Assembly: GCA_934217675.1 (NCBI GenBank)
Contig: CAKQCV010000029.1
Coordinates: 1-31,017, forward strand
DNA length: 31,017 nt
Direction of reading: 5' to 3'
Source: an uncultured Prevotella sp.
GTDB lineage: Bacteria; Bacteroidota; Bacteroidia; Bacteroidales; Bacteroidaceae
Both the position numbers and the translations under genes were made by a program. Positions 22,910-31,017 of this stretch are shown in pieces; within the stretch, counting starts at the first letter, position 1, and each line of letters begins with the position of its first letter. Under the pieces are notes generated by a model, which was not told the origin of the DNA, did not search any database, and saw nothing but the letters and a program-made list of their open reading frames with translations.

Positions 22910-23377
22910 TTATTTGCTGTTTTCTTCTGCTATTTTCTTATGAACAAGCCGCATTGTAGCACAAGCCGCATCGAACTTTGCTTGAAGAGAATCTCTTCTC
23001 AATCTTAAAGTTGTCAACGTAGACAGTTCATCAACTGTTGCCACACCTTCACTTTTATGCCGTTCTGAAACAGTCTCCAATTTTCTAACATCGTCATTTA
23101 CCTTATCAAGTTCTGACATCAGATTCTGTATAAGCTTTTCTGTTTTCTTTTCATAAGCTTGCTGATAAAGGACCAGTGCGCTTTTCCTTTCTTCAATTGC
23201 TTTCGGACATGTTTTACGAAGAGAGTCGATAAGAGACAACGCTCTATCATAGTCTGTTTTGCCAATCGCAGCCTGTGCTTCTTGCAACAAAGTCTTTGCT
23301 TTGTTTTCATGCCCATCAGCACATGAAAGCACACAAGCCACAACGCTCATCGCTATTAAATATCTAAAATTCTTCAT
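22910..23377 (-). CDS. Small coiled-coil/TPR-like lipoprotein
   Basis: A 155-residue predicted lipoprotein: signal peptide with lipobox VLSC and Cys19. The rest is almost wholly helical: a TPR-like stretch (AKTLLQEAQAAIGKTDYDRA, then LSLIDSLRKTCP, about 27-58) and a long charged coiled coil (about 60-150) with heptad-like spacing. No enzyme motif is visible. It may scaffold or sense something at the outer or inner membrane; I do not recognise a named family. A 114-base gap and a -7 box separate it from DUF1599. On the other side it faces the divergent gmd promoter. Confidence 0.75.
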   Translation of the reverse strand: MKNFRYLIAMSVVACVLSCADGHENKAKTLLQEAQAAIGKTDYDRALSLIDSLRKTCPKAIEERKSALVLYQQAYEKKTEKLIQNLMSELDKVNDDVRKLETVSERHKSEGVATVDELSTLTTLRLRRDSLQAKFDAACATMRLVHKKIAEENSK

Positions 23378-23430
23378 CTTACTTTCTTTAAAAGAGCCGA
23401 AACACTCGTTGATTCTGAGTTATAACACTG

Positions 23431-23438
23431 CAAAGGTA
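23431..23438 (-). promoter_or_regulatory. Promoter -7 box for the 22910-23377 lipoprotein
   Basis: TACCTTTG on the minus strand, about 53 bases upstream of the start codon. The upstream TTTG box is not clear. It is divergent to the gmd promoter 40 bases away. Confidence 0.45.
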
Positions 23439-23477
23439 CAAAAAGTTTTACCGACTTTTAATATAAACCAATTAAAA

Positions 23478-23509
23478 ATTGTTTTATTCAAAAAATATCT
23501 ATATTTTTG
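23478..23509 (+). promoter_or_regulatory. Promoter of the gmd-fcl operon
   Basis: ATTG (23478-23481), 20 bases, TATTTTTG (23502-23509): a close match to the Bacteroidetes consensus, giving a leader of roughly 90 bases before the gmd start. Confidence 0.6.
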
Positions 23510-23606
23510 CAAACGGAAAAAATATAGGTTACAAGTTGGAAACACTTCAACTTATTTAATCTACATATTTTACTAACAGACTAAACATCAAACAAAAAAA
23601 ACTTCA

Positions 23607-24698
23607 ATGGACAAGATTGCTTTAATTACAGGTATCACCGGACAGGATGGCTCTTTCTTAGCAGAGTTCTTGCTAAACAAAGGATACGAAGTACATGGAA
23701 CAATCCGCCGATCTTCGGTGGACTATCGTGAAAGAATTGCACATTTGGAAGGAAAGCCACATTTCCATCTGCACTATGCCGATATGGGAGACTCCATGAG
23801 TTTAATACAAGTTGTAGGAAAAGTTAAACCTACAGAGATTTACAACCTCGCAGCACAAAGTCACGTCCAAGTTAGTTTCGACTCACCTGAGTTTACAGCT
23901 GACGTTGATGCTACAGGAGTACTGCGTGTACTTGAAGCAGTACGCCAATGTGGACTTGCCGACACTTGCCGAATTTATCAAGCTTCAACATCTGAGCTCT
24001 ATGGAAAAGTTGAAGAAGTTCCACAAAACGAAAACACACCATTTCACCCATACAGTCCTTATGCAGTAGCAAAACTATATGGCTATTGGATTGTAAAGGA
24101 ATACCGCGAGGCTTACAACATGTTCTGCTGTTCAGGTATATTGTTCAATCATGAGAGTGAACGACGCGGAGAAACATTCGTTACAAGAAAAATAACGTTG
24201 GCTGCAGCACGCATTGCACAAGGCAAACAAGACAAACTATATCTCGGCAACCTGTCATCTCTAAGAGATTGGGGATATGCCAAAGACTATGTTGAATGTA
24301 TGTGGATGATACTACAACACAACAAACCAGAGGACTTTGTCATAGCAACAGGTGTTCAGCACTCTGTACGTGAATTCTGTTATCTTGCTTTCAAGCACGT
24401 TGGCATAGAACTTGAATTCCAGGGTGAGGGCGAGAACGAAAAAGGTATAGACAAAGCAACCGGAAAAATTCTTGTTGAAGTTTCCAAAGACTTCTATCGC
24501 CCTACTGATGTTGTAAATCTATGGGGAGATCCAACAAAAGCAAAGGCTGAATTAGGATGGAATCCAGGCAAGACTTCATTCGAAGAGCTTGTAAAGATAA
24601 TGGTTGATGCTGATATGGCAAAAGTTGCTGTAGAGCGCGCCAGCGAACAGGTAAAGACAAACCTCGTTGAATATCTTGAAAAAGGAATTGTGAAATAA
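23607..24698 (+). CDS. gmd: GDP-mannose 4,6-dehydratase
   Basis: A 363-residue extended short-chain dehydrogenase that converts GDP-D-mannose to GDP-4-keto-6-deoxy-D-mannose using NADP, the first step to GDP-L-fucose. The N-terminal nucleotide-binding loop is GITGQDGS (9-16). The catalytic residues appear as Thr128 and Glu130 in ASTSELYG and the Tyr152-x3-Lys156 pair in [28 protein letters not shown] is a typical GMD segment. It is followed nine bases later by fcl, and the two are surely one operon. Confidence 0.97.
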   Translation: MDKIALITGITGQDGSFLAEFLLNKGYEVHGTIRRSSVDYRERIAHLEGKPHFHLHYADMGDSMSLIQVVGKVKPTEIYNLAAQSHVQVSFDSPEFTADVDATGVLRVLEAVRQCGLADTCRIYQASTSELYGKVEEVPQNENTPFHPYSPYAVAKLYGYWIVKEYREAYNMFCCSGILFNHESERRGETFVTRKITLAAARIAQGKQDKLYLGNLSSLRDWGYAKDYVECMWMILQHNKPEDFVIATGVQHSVREFCYLAFKHVGIELEFQGEGENEKGIDKATGKILVEVSKDFYRPTDVVNLWGDPTKAKAELGWNPGKTSFEELVKIMVDADMAKVAVERASEQVKTNLVEYLEKGIVK

Positions 24699-24707
24699 CA
24701 TAAGAAA

Positions 24708-25808
24708 ATGCTTGCAAAAGAAAGTAAGATTTTTGTGGCAGGACACCACGGACTTGTGGGTTCTGCCATTTGGAATAACCTCAAAGAAAGAGGCTATAAC
24801 AATTTGGTTGGCAAAAGCCATAAAGAACTTGACTTGCTTGACCCTATAGCAGTAAAAAAATTCTTCGACGAAGAAAAGCCTGATGCCGTAGTTCTGGCAG
24901 CAGCCCATGTCGGAGGCATTATGGCAAATCTAAACTATAGAGCAGACTTCATCTATCAGAATCTGCAGATACAGCAGAATGTAATCGGTGAAAGCTTCAG
25001 ACATAACGTAAAAAAATTACTCTTTCTCGGTAGCACTTGTATTTATCCAAGAATGGCGCAACAGCCTATGAAGGAAGAGGCATTGCTAACAAGCGAACTG
25101 GAATACACAAACGAGCCGTATGCCATTGCAAAAATTGCAGGACTTAAAATGTGTGAAAGTTTCGATATACAATATGGTTGCAATTATGTAGCAGTTATGC
25201 CAACAAACCTTTACGGACCAAATGACAATTTCCATCTTGAAAACAGCCATGTGCTACCAGCAATGATACGTAAAGTTTATCTTGCAAAATGCTTGAACGA
25301 GAATGATTGGGATGCTGTAAGAAAGGACATTGACCTACGCCCTGTTGAAGGTGTTAACGGAAAGAACACCGAAACTGAAATTCTTGACAAACTCGCAAAA
25401 TTTGGAATTGCACCGGATTCTGTCACACTTTGGGGTACAGGAACTCCAATGAGAGAATTTTTGTGGAGCGAAGAAATGGCAGACGCAAGTGTTTACGTTT
25501 TGCTCAATGTTAATTTCAAGGACACTTATACACCTGGAGAGAAAGAAATCAGAAACTGCCACATCAATGTAGGAACCGGCAAAGAATTGTCTATTAAAGA
25601 AGTAGCAGAAAAGATTATAAAGGAAATTGGCTTCAAAGGTGAACTAAGATGGGACAGTACAAAACCAGACGGGACGCCTCGAAAACTAACAGATGTAACA
25701 AAATTACACGACCTCGGTTGGCATCATAAAGTAGAGATTGATGAAGGTATACATAGACTTTTTGAATGGTACAAGAAAGGTATATGTATTAATCACCAAA
25801 CAGTATAA
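24708..25808 (+). CDS. fcl: GDP-L-fucose synthase
   Basis: A 366-residue SDR enzyme that epimerises and reduces GDP-4-keto-6-deoxy-mannose to GDP-L-fucose with NADPH. The nucleotide loop is GHHGLVGS (12-19). The catalytic set is visible as Ser109 in LGSTCIYP and Tyr138-x3-Lys142 in YAIAKIAG; YGPNDNFHLENSHVLPAMIR and GTGTPMREFLW are diagnostic. Relative to the E. coli enzyme (321 residues) there is an insertion of roughly 35 residues around 193-239 (LNENDWDAVRKDIDLRPVEG and following), just before GTGTPMREF. Forms an operon with gmd and probably with the sugar transferase 46 bases downstream. Confidence 0.96.
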   Translation: MLAKESKIFVAGHHGLVGSAIWNNLKERGYNNLVGKSHKELDLLDPIAVKKFFDEEKPDAVVLAAAHVGGIMANLNYRADFIYQNLQIQQNVIGESFRHNVKKLLFLGSTCIYPRMAQQPMKEEALLTSELEYTNEPYAIAKIAGLKMCESFDIQYGCNYVAVMPTNLYGPNDNFHLENSHVLPAMIRKVYLAKCLNENDWDAVRKDIDLRPVEGVNGKNTETEILDKLAKFGIAPDSVTLWGTGTPMREFLWSEEMADASVYVLLNVNFKDTYTPGEKEIRNCHINVGTGKELSIKEVAEKIIKEIGFKGELRWDSTKPDGTPRKLTDVTKLHDLGWHHKVEIDEGIHRLFEWYKKGICINHQTV

Positions 25809-25854
25809 TAAGCAATAAAGCAAAATTTGCGAACTAAATTATAAAAACAAAAAA

Positions 25855-27288
25855 ATGAATTGGGTCCAGACAAACGAATATGGTTCTGGCATGAAAATTT
25901 ACAACATGCACAGCAACATAATGGTAGTTATAGGCACATTAATATGCGACTTCATAATTGCCATGTTGACATATTGGGGATTTACATCACAGCTACTTCA
26001 CATAGCATGGGATGAGACACAATTGCATACCACCGTATTGGTTGGTGTCGTTTATTGTGCATGTATAATAAATGGCGGAGTAATACTGTATTTACGCAAT
26101 GTTAAACGATTTCAAATCATAACACTTGTAACAAGAAATGTTTTGCTTTTCGCAATCATCGTTATACCACTGCTTAGATTAGGCCATTTCCACACCATGG
26201 GATACTCAATGATGCCACTGTTCTTGCTAACACTCATTGTTGCCGTATCTATTTTCAGATTGGCGGTTTTGGCTTTGGTTCAAGCATATCGTAAGAAAAA
26301 CACGCATACACATAAAGTTGTTTTTGTTGGAAGCAAGGAAAACAATATAATGCTCTATAAAGAGATGAAGGCTATATCCTCACTGGGTTACCGTGTATTG
26401 GGCTATTTCGACGATGAGCCTAACAAAAATTTCCCTACTGAGTGCCCTTATCTTGGGAACATACAGGATGTGACCAATTATCTAAGTAAAGAAAACTGTA
26501 TACACGAGCTCTTTTGCTGTCTACCATCACGGCGAGCAGATGAAATCATGCAGATTATAAGATATTGTGACAAACATCTTATACATTTTTATAGCGTGCC
26601 TAATGTCACGAACTATCTGCGACATAGAGTTTTCTTCAATATGCTTGGATCTGTTCCATATCTAAGTTTATACCGTGATCCGCTATCAAGGCCAGAGAAC
26701 AGACTGCTAAAGAGAATGTTTGACATAATCGTGTCAGGCTTATTCCTATGCACCCTGTTCCCCATCATATTCATAATTGTAGCTATAATTACAAAGATAA
26801 CCATGCCTGGACCTATATTTTTCAAGCAGAAGCGTAATGGTCTAAATGGCGAAGAGTTTTATTGCTACAAATTCCGCAGTATGAAGGTTAATGCTGATGC
26901 AGATAAACTACAAGCGACAAAAGACGACCCTCGCAAAACAAAATGGGGAAACATCATGCGAAAGACAAACATTGATGAATTACCTCAATTTTGGAATGTC
27001 TTCATTGGCAACATGAGCCTTGTAGGTCCACGCCCACACATGCTTAAACACACTGAAGAATATTCTAAACTTATCGACAAATACATGTTACGCCATTTTG
27101 TAAAGCCAGGAATAACAGGTTGGAGCCAAGTAACGGGATTCCGAGGTGAAACAAAAGAATTATCGCAAATGGAAGGAAGAGTGAAAGGCGATATTTGGTA
27201 TATGGAGCATTGGTCTTTAGGATTAGACCTATATATTATGTATCGTACTATAGCAAATGTCATTGAAGGTGACAAAGAAGCATATTAA
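25855..27288 (+). CDS. Polyprenyl-phosphate sugar-1-phosphate transferase (WcaJ-like)
   Basis: A 477-residue membrane protein that starts surface-glycan synthesis by placing a sugar-1-phosphate (usually glucose) on undecaprenyl phosphate. Four N-terminal helices (about 20-145) lead to a cytosolic CoA-binding-like Rossmann segment (VVFVGSKENN, about 154-163). A single helix (about 288-310) follows, then the catalytic bacterial-sugar-transferase domain with GPIFFKQKRNG, YKFRSMKVNAD, RKTNIDELPQFWNV, GNMSLVGPRPH and VKPGITGWSQVTG. The acceptor is the carrier recycled by UppP. The following gene is cca, so the rest of the glycan assembly genes must be elsewhere. Met13 is an alternative start. The sugar specificity cannot be read from sequence. 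Confidence 0.93.
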   Translation: MNWVQTNEYGSGMKIYNMHSNIMVVIGTLICDFIIAMLTYWGFTSQLLHIAWDETQLHTTVLVGVVYCACIINGGVILYLRNVKRFQIITLVTRNVLLFAIIVIPLLRLGHFHTMGYSMMPLFLLTLIVAVSIFRLAVLALVQAYRKKNTHTHKVVFVGSKENNIMLYKEMKAISSLGYRVLGYFDDEPNKNFPTECPYLGNIQDVTNYLSKENCIHELFCCLPSRRADEIMQIIRYCDKHLIHFYSVPNVTNYLRHRVFFNMLGSVPYLSLYRDPLSRPENRLLKRMFDIIVSGLFLCTLFPIIFIIVAIITKITMPGPIFFKQKRNGLNGEEFYCYKFRSMKVNADADKLQATKDDPRKTKWGNIMRKTNIDELPQFWNVFIGNMSLVGPRPHMLKHTEEYSKLIDKYMLRHFVKPGITGWSQVTGFRGETKELSQMEGRVKGDIWYMEHWSLGLDLYIMYRTIANVIEGDKEAY

Positions 27289-27370
27289 AACTTCCCAAGC
27301 AATGATTCATCAGTGAGAAGACATGAAAGGTTACTTCACGCAAGACCCTTTATGATATAACAAACAAAAT

Positions 27371-27420
27371 AAAAATGCGGATTGCAATATTCAACAAGAA
27401 TAAAGTCAATCCGTATTTTT
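27371..27420 (+). terminator. Terminator of the gmd-fcl-sugar transferase operon
   Basis: AAAAATGCGGATTG (27371-27384) pairs with CAATCCGTATTTTT (27407-27420) through one G-U pair; the right arm itself ends in a T-run. It lies about 85 bases after the stop at 27288. Confidence 0.8.
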
Positions 27421-27468
27421 CATTTTAATTCTTTATTCTCTACTTTTTATTTTTCCATTAAATATTAG

Positions 27469-27476
27469 TACCTTTG
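27469..27476 (+). promoter_or_regulatory. Promoter -7 box for cca
   Basis: TACCTTTG at 27469-27476 followed by CAGC, 26 bases before the ATG at 27503. TTTT (27445-27448) sits 20 bases upstream where TTTG is expected. Confidence 0.55.
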
Positions 27477-27502
27477 CAGCCACTTATATTTAATCATAGT
27501 AT

Positions 27503-28927
27503 ATGAGATTACTTTCAGATGCCGATTTGGCAAAAATCCTTGATAAAGAAATTTTCCATAAAATATCAGAGTCCGCAGATGCTCTTGGATTAGAATGTTA
27601 TGTAGTTGGCGGGTATGTTCGCGACTTGTTTCTCGAACGCCAGTCTAACGACATTGATGTTGTCGTTGTTGGTAGCGGTATAAAAGTAGCCGATTCTTTA
27701 AGACAATCTTTAGGAAAAAAAGCACACATTTCTGTATTCCGGAATTTTGGTACTGCTCAAGTAAAATATAAAGATACAGAAGTTGAGTTTGTTGGAGCAC
27801 GCAAGGAAAGCTATACCCATGATTCAAGAAAACCTATAGTTGAAGACGGAACACTTGAAGACGACCAAAACCGCAGAGATTTTACAATAAATGCCCTTGC
27901 AGTATGCCTAAACAAAGAACGTTTCGGTGAACTTGTTGATCCATTTGATGGAGTCTACGACATGGAAGACGGTATCATTCGAACCCCCCTTGACCCAGAT
28001 ATAACTTTCTCAGATGACCCACTAAGAATGATGCGTTGCATCAGATTTGCAACACAGCTTAATTTTTATATCGAAGACGAAACTTTTGAAGCACTTGAAA
28101 GAAATGCAGAACGCATAAAAATAATCAGCGGAGAACGCATAGAGGAAGAGCTAAACAAAATAATGAAAACCCCAACCCCAAGCAAAGGTTTTGTAGACTT
28201 ACAACGCTGTGGATTGCTCCCCATTATCATGCCAGAACTAAGTGCACTTGATATTGTTGAAACAAGAAACGGAAGAGCGCATAAAAACAACTTCTACCAC
28301 ACATTAGAAGTACTTGACAACGTTTGTAAAAAGAGTGACAATCTGTGGTTACGCTGGGCAGCACTTATGCACGATATAGGAAAAACGAAAAGCAAACGAT
28401 GGGATCCTGCCATTGGTTGGACATTTCATAACCACAACTATCTCGGAGCTAAAATGGTACCAGAAATATTTAGAAGAATGAAGCTGCCGATGGATGCAAA
28501 AATGAAATATGTCCAAAAATTAGTAGACTTACACATGCGACCGATAGCCATTGCTGACGATGAAGTAACAGACAGTGCAGTAAGACGATTGATAAACGAT
28601 GCAGGTGATGATATTGATGATTTAATGACACTTTGTGAAGCAGACATAACAAGCAAAAACCAAGTAAGGAAAAAGCAATTTCTTGAAAATTTCCGCATGG
28701 TAAGAGAGAAACTTGCAGACTTGAAAGAAAAAGACTATAAGCGCTTGCTACAGCCAGTCATTGACGGCAACGAAATAATGGAAATGTTTCACCTTAAGCC
28801 ATCACGTGAAGTAGGGACACTAAAACAGACACTAAAAAGTGCTGTACTCGACAATAAAGTCGCCAACGAACGCGAACCACTTATGCAACTATTGATAAAA
28901 AAAGCAAAGACAATGGGACTTTGCTAA
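27503..28927 (+). CDS. cca: CCA tRNA nucleotidyltransferase with HD domain
   Basis: A 474-residue class II nucleotidyltransferase that adds or repairs the 3' CCA of tRNAs. The catalytic head has VVGGYVRDLFL (34-44) and the DID pair (Asp50/Asp52), followed by RRDFTINALAV (124-134) and the DPLRMMRCIRFA helix (172-183). A C-terminal HD phosphohydrolase-like domain is present with HD290-291 in ALMHDIGKTKSKR and a later DLHMRPIA, a combination common in bacterial Cca and related poly(A)-polymerase-like enzymes. The tRNA-Val gene in this window lacks an encoded CCA, fitting the requirement for CCA addition. Single gene, with promoter 27469-27476 and terminator 28948-28992. Confidence 0.93.
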   Translation: MRLLSDADLAKILDKEIFHKISESADALGLECYVVGGYVRDLFLERQSNDIDVVVVGSGIKVADSLRQSLGKKAHISVFRNFGTAQVKYKDTEVEFVGARKESYTHDSRKPIVEDGTLEDDQNRRDFTINALAVCLNKERFGELVDPFDGVYDMEDGIIRTPLDPDITFSDDPLRMMRCIRFATQLNFYIEDETFEALERNAERIKIISGERIEEELNKIMKTPTPSKGFVDLQRCGLLPIIMPELSALDIVETRNGRAHKNNFYHTLEVLDNVCKKSDNLWLRWAALMHDIGKTKSKRWDPAIGWTFHNHNYLGAKMVPEIFRRMKLPMDAKMKYVQKLVDLHMRPIAIADDEVTDSAVRRLINDAGDDIDDLMTLCEADITSKNQVRKKQFLENFRMVREKLADLKEKDYKRLLQPVIDGNEIMEMFHLKPSREVGTLKQTLKSAVLDNKVANEREPLMQLLIKKAKTMGLC

Positions 28928-28947
28928 ATTACTGATAATTAGTATAA

Positions 28948-28992
28948 GAAGCAGAATTGGCATTAGATTTTCCGAAATGCCAATTCTGCTTC
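28948..28992 (+). terminator. Strong hairpin terminator after cca
   Basis: GAAGCAGAATTGGCATT (28948-28964) and AATGCCAATTCTGCTTC (28976-28992) form a perfect 17-bp stem with an 11-base loop, 21 bases after the cca stop. There is no T-run, only TCATCTCTT, so termination efficiency is uncertain although the position is right. Confidence 0.7.
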
Positions 28993-28999
28993 ATCTCTT

Positions 29000-29355
29000 A
29001 TAGATACACAAGCAACAATTCCGATTGTTACAAAAAAATTATAAAATTAAAAACTCTTAAAATGTCCCAAACTTCCTACTCTGTAGCTATTGTTTCCATG
29101 ATATTTGTTTTGTTCTTAAAATTTTAGTTAAAACAAGCGAATAATGACTTTTATCCTATTAATATATGGAGATTTATGACTAATTTTGCAGCATGAAAAC
29201 TAAAAACAGCATTTTAGTTTTATGTCATTTGCAGACAATACACAAGAAATATAATCGGGCATTCACCATGCACCTGATTACGAAGAAAAAGCATACGACT
29301 ACAATAAGCATATAAATTAGGTACAAAAGAATATTATTAATTATTAAAAATAGGT
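29000..29355 (+). other. Intergenic region and leader of the RND efflux operon
   Basis: About 355 bases without a firm gene. A -7-like box TAATTTTG lies at 29181-29188. Just downstream a 10-bp stem (AAAACTAAAA 29196-29205 with TTTTAGTTTT 29212-29221) would form near the RNA 5' end. A 40-codon frame starts at ATG 29193 and stops at 29313-29315; it has no ribosome site and may be chance. The adaptor gene begins at 29356, so the leader would be about 160 bases. Confidence 0.45.
29181..29188 (+). promoter_or_regulatory. Candidate -7 box for the efflux operon
   Basis: TAATTTTG matches TAnnTTTG and is followed by C. The sequence 20 bases upstream (TATT) is only a poor match to TTTG. Confidence 0.4.
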
Positions 29356-30558
29356 ATGAAGAAAAAATGTAATTTTTTGATTCTGCTTTTCGCTGCTATT
29401 ATGATTTCATCATGTGGCAGCAAGCAGAGCGGTAAACCAAATTTCGGTGATGACGAATATGCGGTTAGAACAATTAGTGGACAAAGTACAGAGCTACAGA
29501 CCACATATCCTGCAACAATCAAGGGTGTACAAGACGTAGAGATTCGTCCAAAAGTTTCAGGATTTATAACAAAGCTCTGCGTTCAAGAAGGTCAAGCAGT
29601 AAAAAAAGGACAACTACTGTTTGTTATTGACAATGTAACATACGCAGCAGCAGTTCGTCAAGCCCGTGCAGCCGTAAATTCAGCAAAAGCACAGCTAAAT
29701 ACAGCCAAACTTACTTATAAGAACAACGAGAAACTTTTCAAGAACAATGTTATCGGTTCATACGAGTTGCAGTCAGCAAAAAATACTCTTGAAGCAGCAT
29801 ACGCAGCTGTAGCACAAGCTGAAGCAAATTACACATCAGCAAAACAGAATCTTGATTTCTGCTATGTAACCAGCCCTGCAGACGGAGTTATCGGTGATCT
29901 GCCATACCGTGTTGGTGCCCTTGTCAGTGCATCAAGCCAAGAGCCGTTGACTACAGTTTCAAATATAGGTTCAATGCAAGTATACTTCTCTATGACAGAG
30001 AAAGACCTATTAGACATGACAAAGGGTGTAGGTGGCATCCATGCAGCCATCAAGGACTATCCTGCCGTAAAACTACAATTGGCAGACGGTACATACTACA
30101 ATCACGACGGACATGTTGCCACTGTAAGTGGTGTTATTGACCCTACTACAGGTTCTGTTTCAATGCGTGCAGACTTCCCTAACCCAGAGCATTTGCTCAA
30201 AAGTGGAGCATCAGGAAGCATCGTAATACCTCACATGGCATCTTCTGCAATTATAATTCCACAGGATGCAGTATCTCAGGTTCAGAACAAATACTTCGTA
30301 TATGTTGTTGGTTCAGACAGCAAAGTTAAGTATACTCCAGTAACTGTAAATCCTAACAATGACGGTAAGAACTATATTATAGAATCAGGTCTGAAGATGG
30401 GCGACCGCATTGTTATCAATGGTATTTCAGCTCTTACAGACGGTCAGAAGATTACTCCTATAACAGAAGCTCAATATCAAGAGAAGTTAAGAAAAACAGA
30501 AGCTATGGGTGCAGACCAGAGCGATATAAGCAAGCTGAAAAAGGATTTCGGAAAATAA
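29356..30558 (+). CDS. RND efflux periplasmic adaptor subunit (AcrA/MexA-like), lipoprotein
   Basis: A 400-residue membrane-fusion protein that links an RND pump to an outer-membrane channel. A signal peptide with lipobox ISSC (Cys20) anchors it. Domains in order: a lipoyl half (about 50-85; VEIRPKVSGFITKLCVQEGQ and VKKGQLLFVID), an alpha-helical hairpin rich in A, K and N (about 90-165), the second lipoyl half (YVTSPADGVIGDLPYRVGA), a beta-barrel domain and the membrane-proximal domain (IIIPQDAVSQVQNKYFVYVV onward). The length is usual for the family. It is followed after 86 bases by the pump gene. The substrate cannot be inferred. Confidence 0.95.
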   Translation: MKKKCNFLILLFAAIMISSCGSKQSGKPNFGDDEYAVRTISGQSTELQTTYPATIKGVQDVEIRPKVSGFITKLCVQEGQAVKKGQLLFVIDNVTYAAAVRQARAAVNSAKAQLNTAKLTYKNNEKLFKNNVIGSYELQSAKNTLEAAYAAVAQAEANYTSAKQNLDFCYVTSPADGVIGDLPYRVGALVSASSQEPLTTVSNIGSMQVYFSMTEKDLLDMTKGVGGIHAAIKDYPAVKLQLADGTYYNHDGHVATVSGVIDPTTGSVSMRADFPNPEHLLKSGASGSIVIPHMASSAIIIPQDAVSQVQNKYFVYVVGSDSKVKYTPVTVNPNNDGKNYIIESGLKMGDRIVINGISALTDGQKITPITEAQYQEKLRKTEAMGADQSDISKLKKDFGK

Positions 30559-30644
30559 CAATTAAGAGACAATGACCAGGAAGCAAAGCTATAAAGCGCA
30601 GCTATTCTGTTAAAAGGTCTTTTACAATATAAAAAAGGAAACAA

Positions 30645-31017
30645 ATGAGATTAGATACATTTATCAAACGCCCGGTGCTCTCTACCGTAATCTCTATTTT
30701 GATAGTGATTCTCGGTGTCATCGGACTCATCTCACTGCCTATTGAGCAGTATCCAAATATGGCACCTCCTACAATCATGGTACGTGCCAACTATACAGGT
30801 GCGAACTCCCAGACAGTGCTAAATTCCGTACTTGCTCCATTGGAGGAACAAATCAACGGTGTGGAGGGAATGACATACATGACCTCTTCGGCAACCAACG
30901 ACGGTGCTGCCTCTATTACAATTTTCTTTAAGCAAGGCATGGACCCTGACATGTGTCAGGTCAACGTACAGAACCGTGTATCCCAAGCTTCAGCTCTACT
31001 ACCAGCAGAAGTTACCA
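30645..31017 (+). CDS. RND efflux pump transporter (AcrB-like), 5' part only
   Basis: The first 124 codons of an inner-membrane RND transporter, cut by the window end. The N-terminus MRLDTFIKRPVLSTVISILI is the cytoplasmic start and first helix of the HAE1 family, followed by IGLISLPIEQYPNMAPPTI and the porter-domain opening (VLAPLEEQINGVEGMTYMTS). It is preceded by AAAAAAGGAAACAA, a rare good Shine-Dalgarno for this genome, which fixes the start. Co-transcribed with the adaptor; an outer-membrane channel gene probably lies further right. Confidence 0.95.
   Translation, partial: MRLDTFIKRPVLSTVISILIVILGVIGLISLPIEQYPNMAPPTIMVRANYTGANSQTVLNSVLAPLEEQINGVEGMTYMTSSATNDGAASITIFFKQGMDPDMCQVNVQNRVSQASALLPAEVT

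Overview
The window looks like chromosome of a low-GC member of the Bacteroidales, most probably Prevotellaceae (Prevotella/Segatella type). The grounds are: (i) many upstream regions carry the Bacteroidetes promoter pattern (TTTG-like box, about 20 bases, TAnnTTTG); (ii) Shine-Dalgarno sequences are mostly weak; (iii) lipoproteins with a Cys lipobox are frequent; (iv) one secreted protein ends in a 'DGK...DGxVKK' tail typical of Prevotella secreted proteins; (v) the families present (DUF3098, DUF3316, DUF1599, BT_3928-like DoxX, Bacteroidetes-type ParC) are ones I associate with this phylum. The species call is inference.

Layout. 1-1400 is sparse accessory-like DNA: strong hairpins, short repeats, a possible small RNA, one orphan 144-codon gene and a possible coding relic. 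1400-4350 (minus) holds two exported proteins: a beta-propeller-like protein and a fimbrillin-like lipoprotein. 4695-4769 is tRNA-Val(UAC), with a clear promoter and terminator. 4985-7204 is glyS followed by an FKBP-type lipoprotein. 7309-12013 is parC followed by an ATGA-coupled DUF3316/S41-peptidase pair. 12228-17387 is a tight operon reading ftsX, DUF3098, uppP, truB, queA, folK, tcdA, which combines cell division, lipid-carrier recycling, tRNA modification and folate synthesis. 17769-22795 reads DUF1599, BT_3928-like, tpiA, SPOR protein, folE, lipoprotein. 22910-23377 is a small coiled-coil lipoprotein.

Transcription direction switches at about 23.4-23.6 kb. From there on the plus strand come gmd, fcl and a polyprenyl-phosphate sugar transferase (GDP-fucose supply plus the initiating enzyme for a surface glycan). 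They are followed by an HD-domain CCA-adding enzyme and the start of an RND efflux operon (adaptor lipoprotein and a pump gene that runs off the window).

Most of the window is conserved housekeeping. I see no CRISPR array, intact transposon, phage or defence cassette. The least explained parts are the first 1.4 kb, the roughly 340-base leader in front of ftsX, the leader of the efflux operon, and the DUF3316/S41 pair. I found no convincing new multi-gene system.
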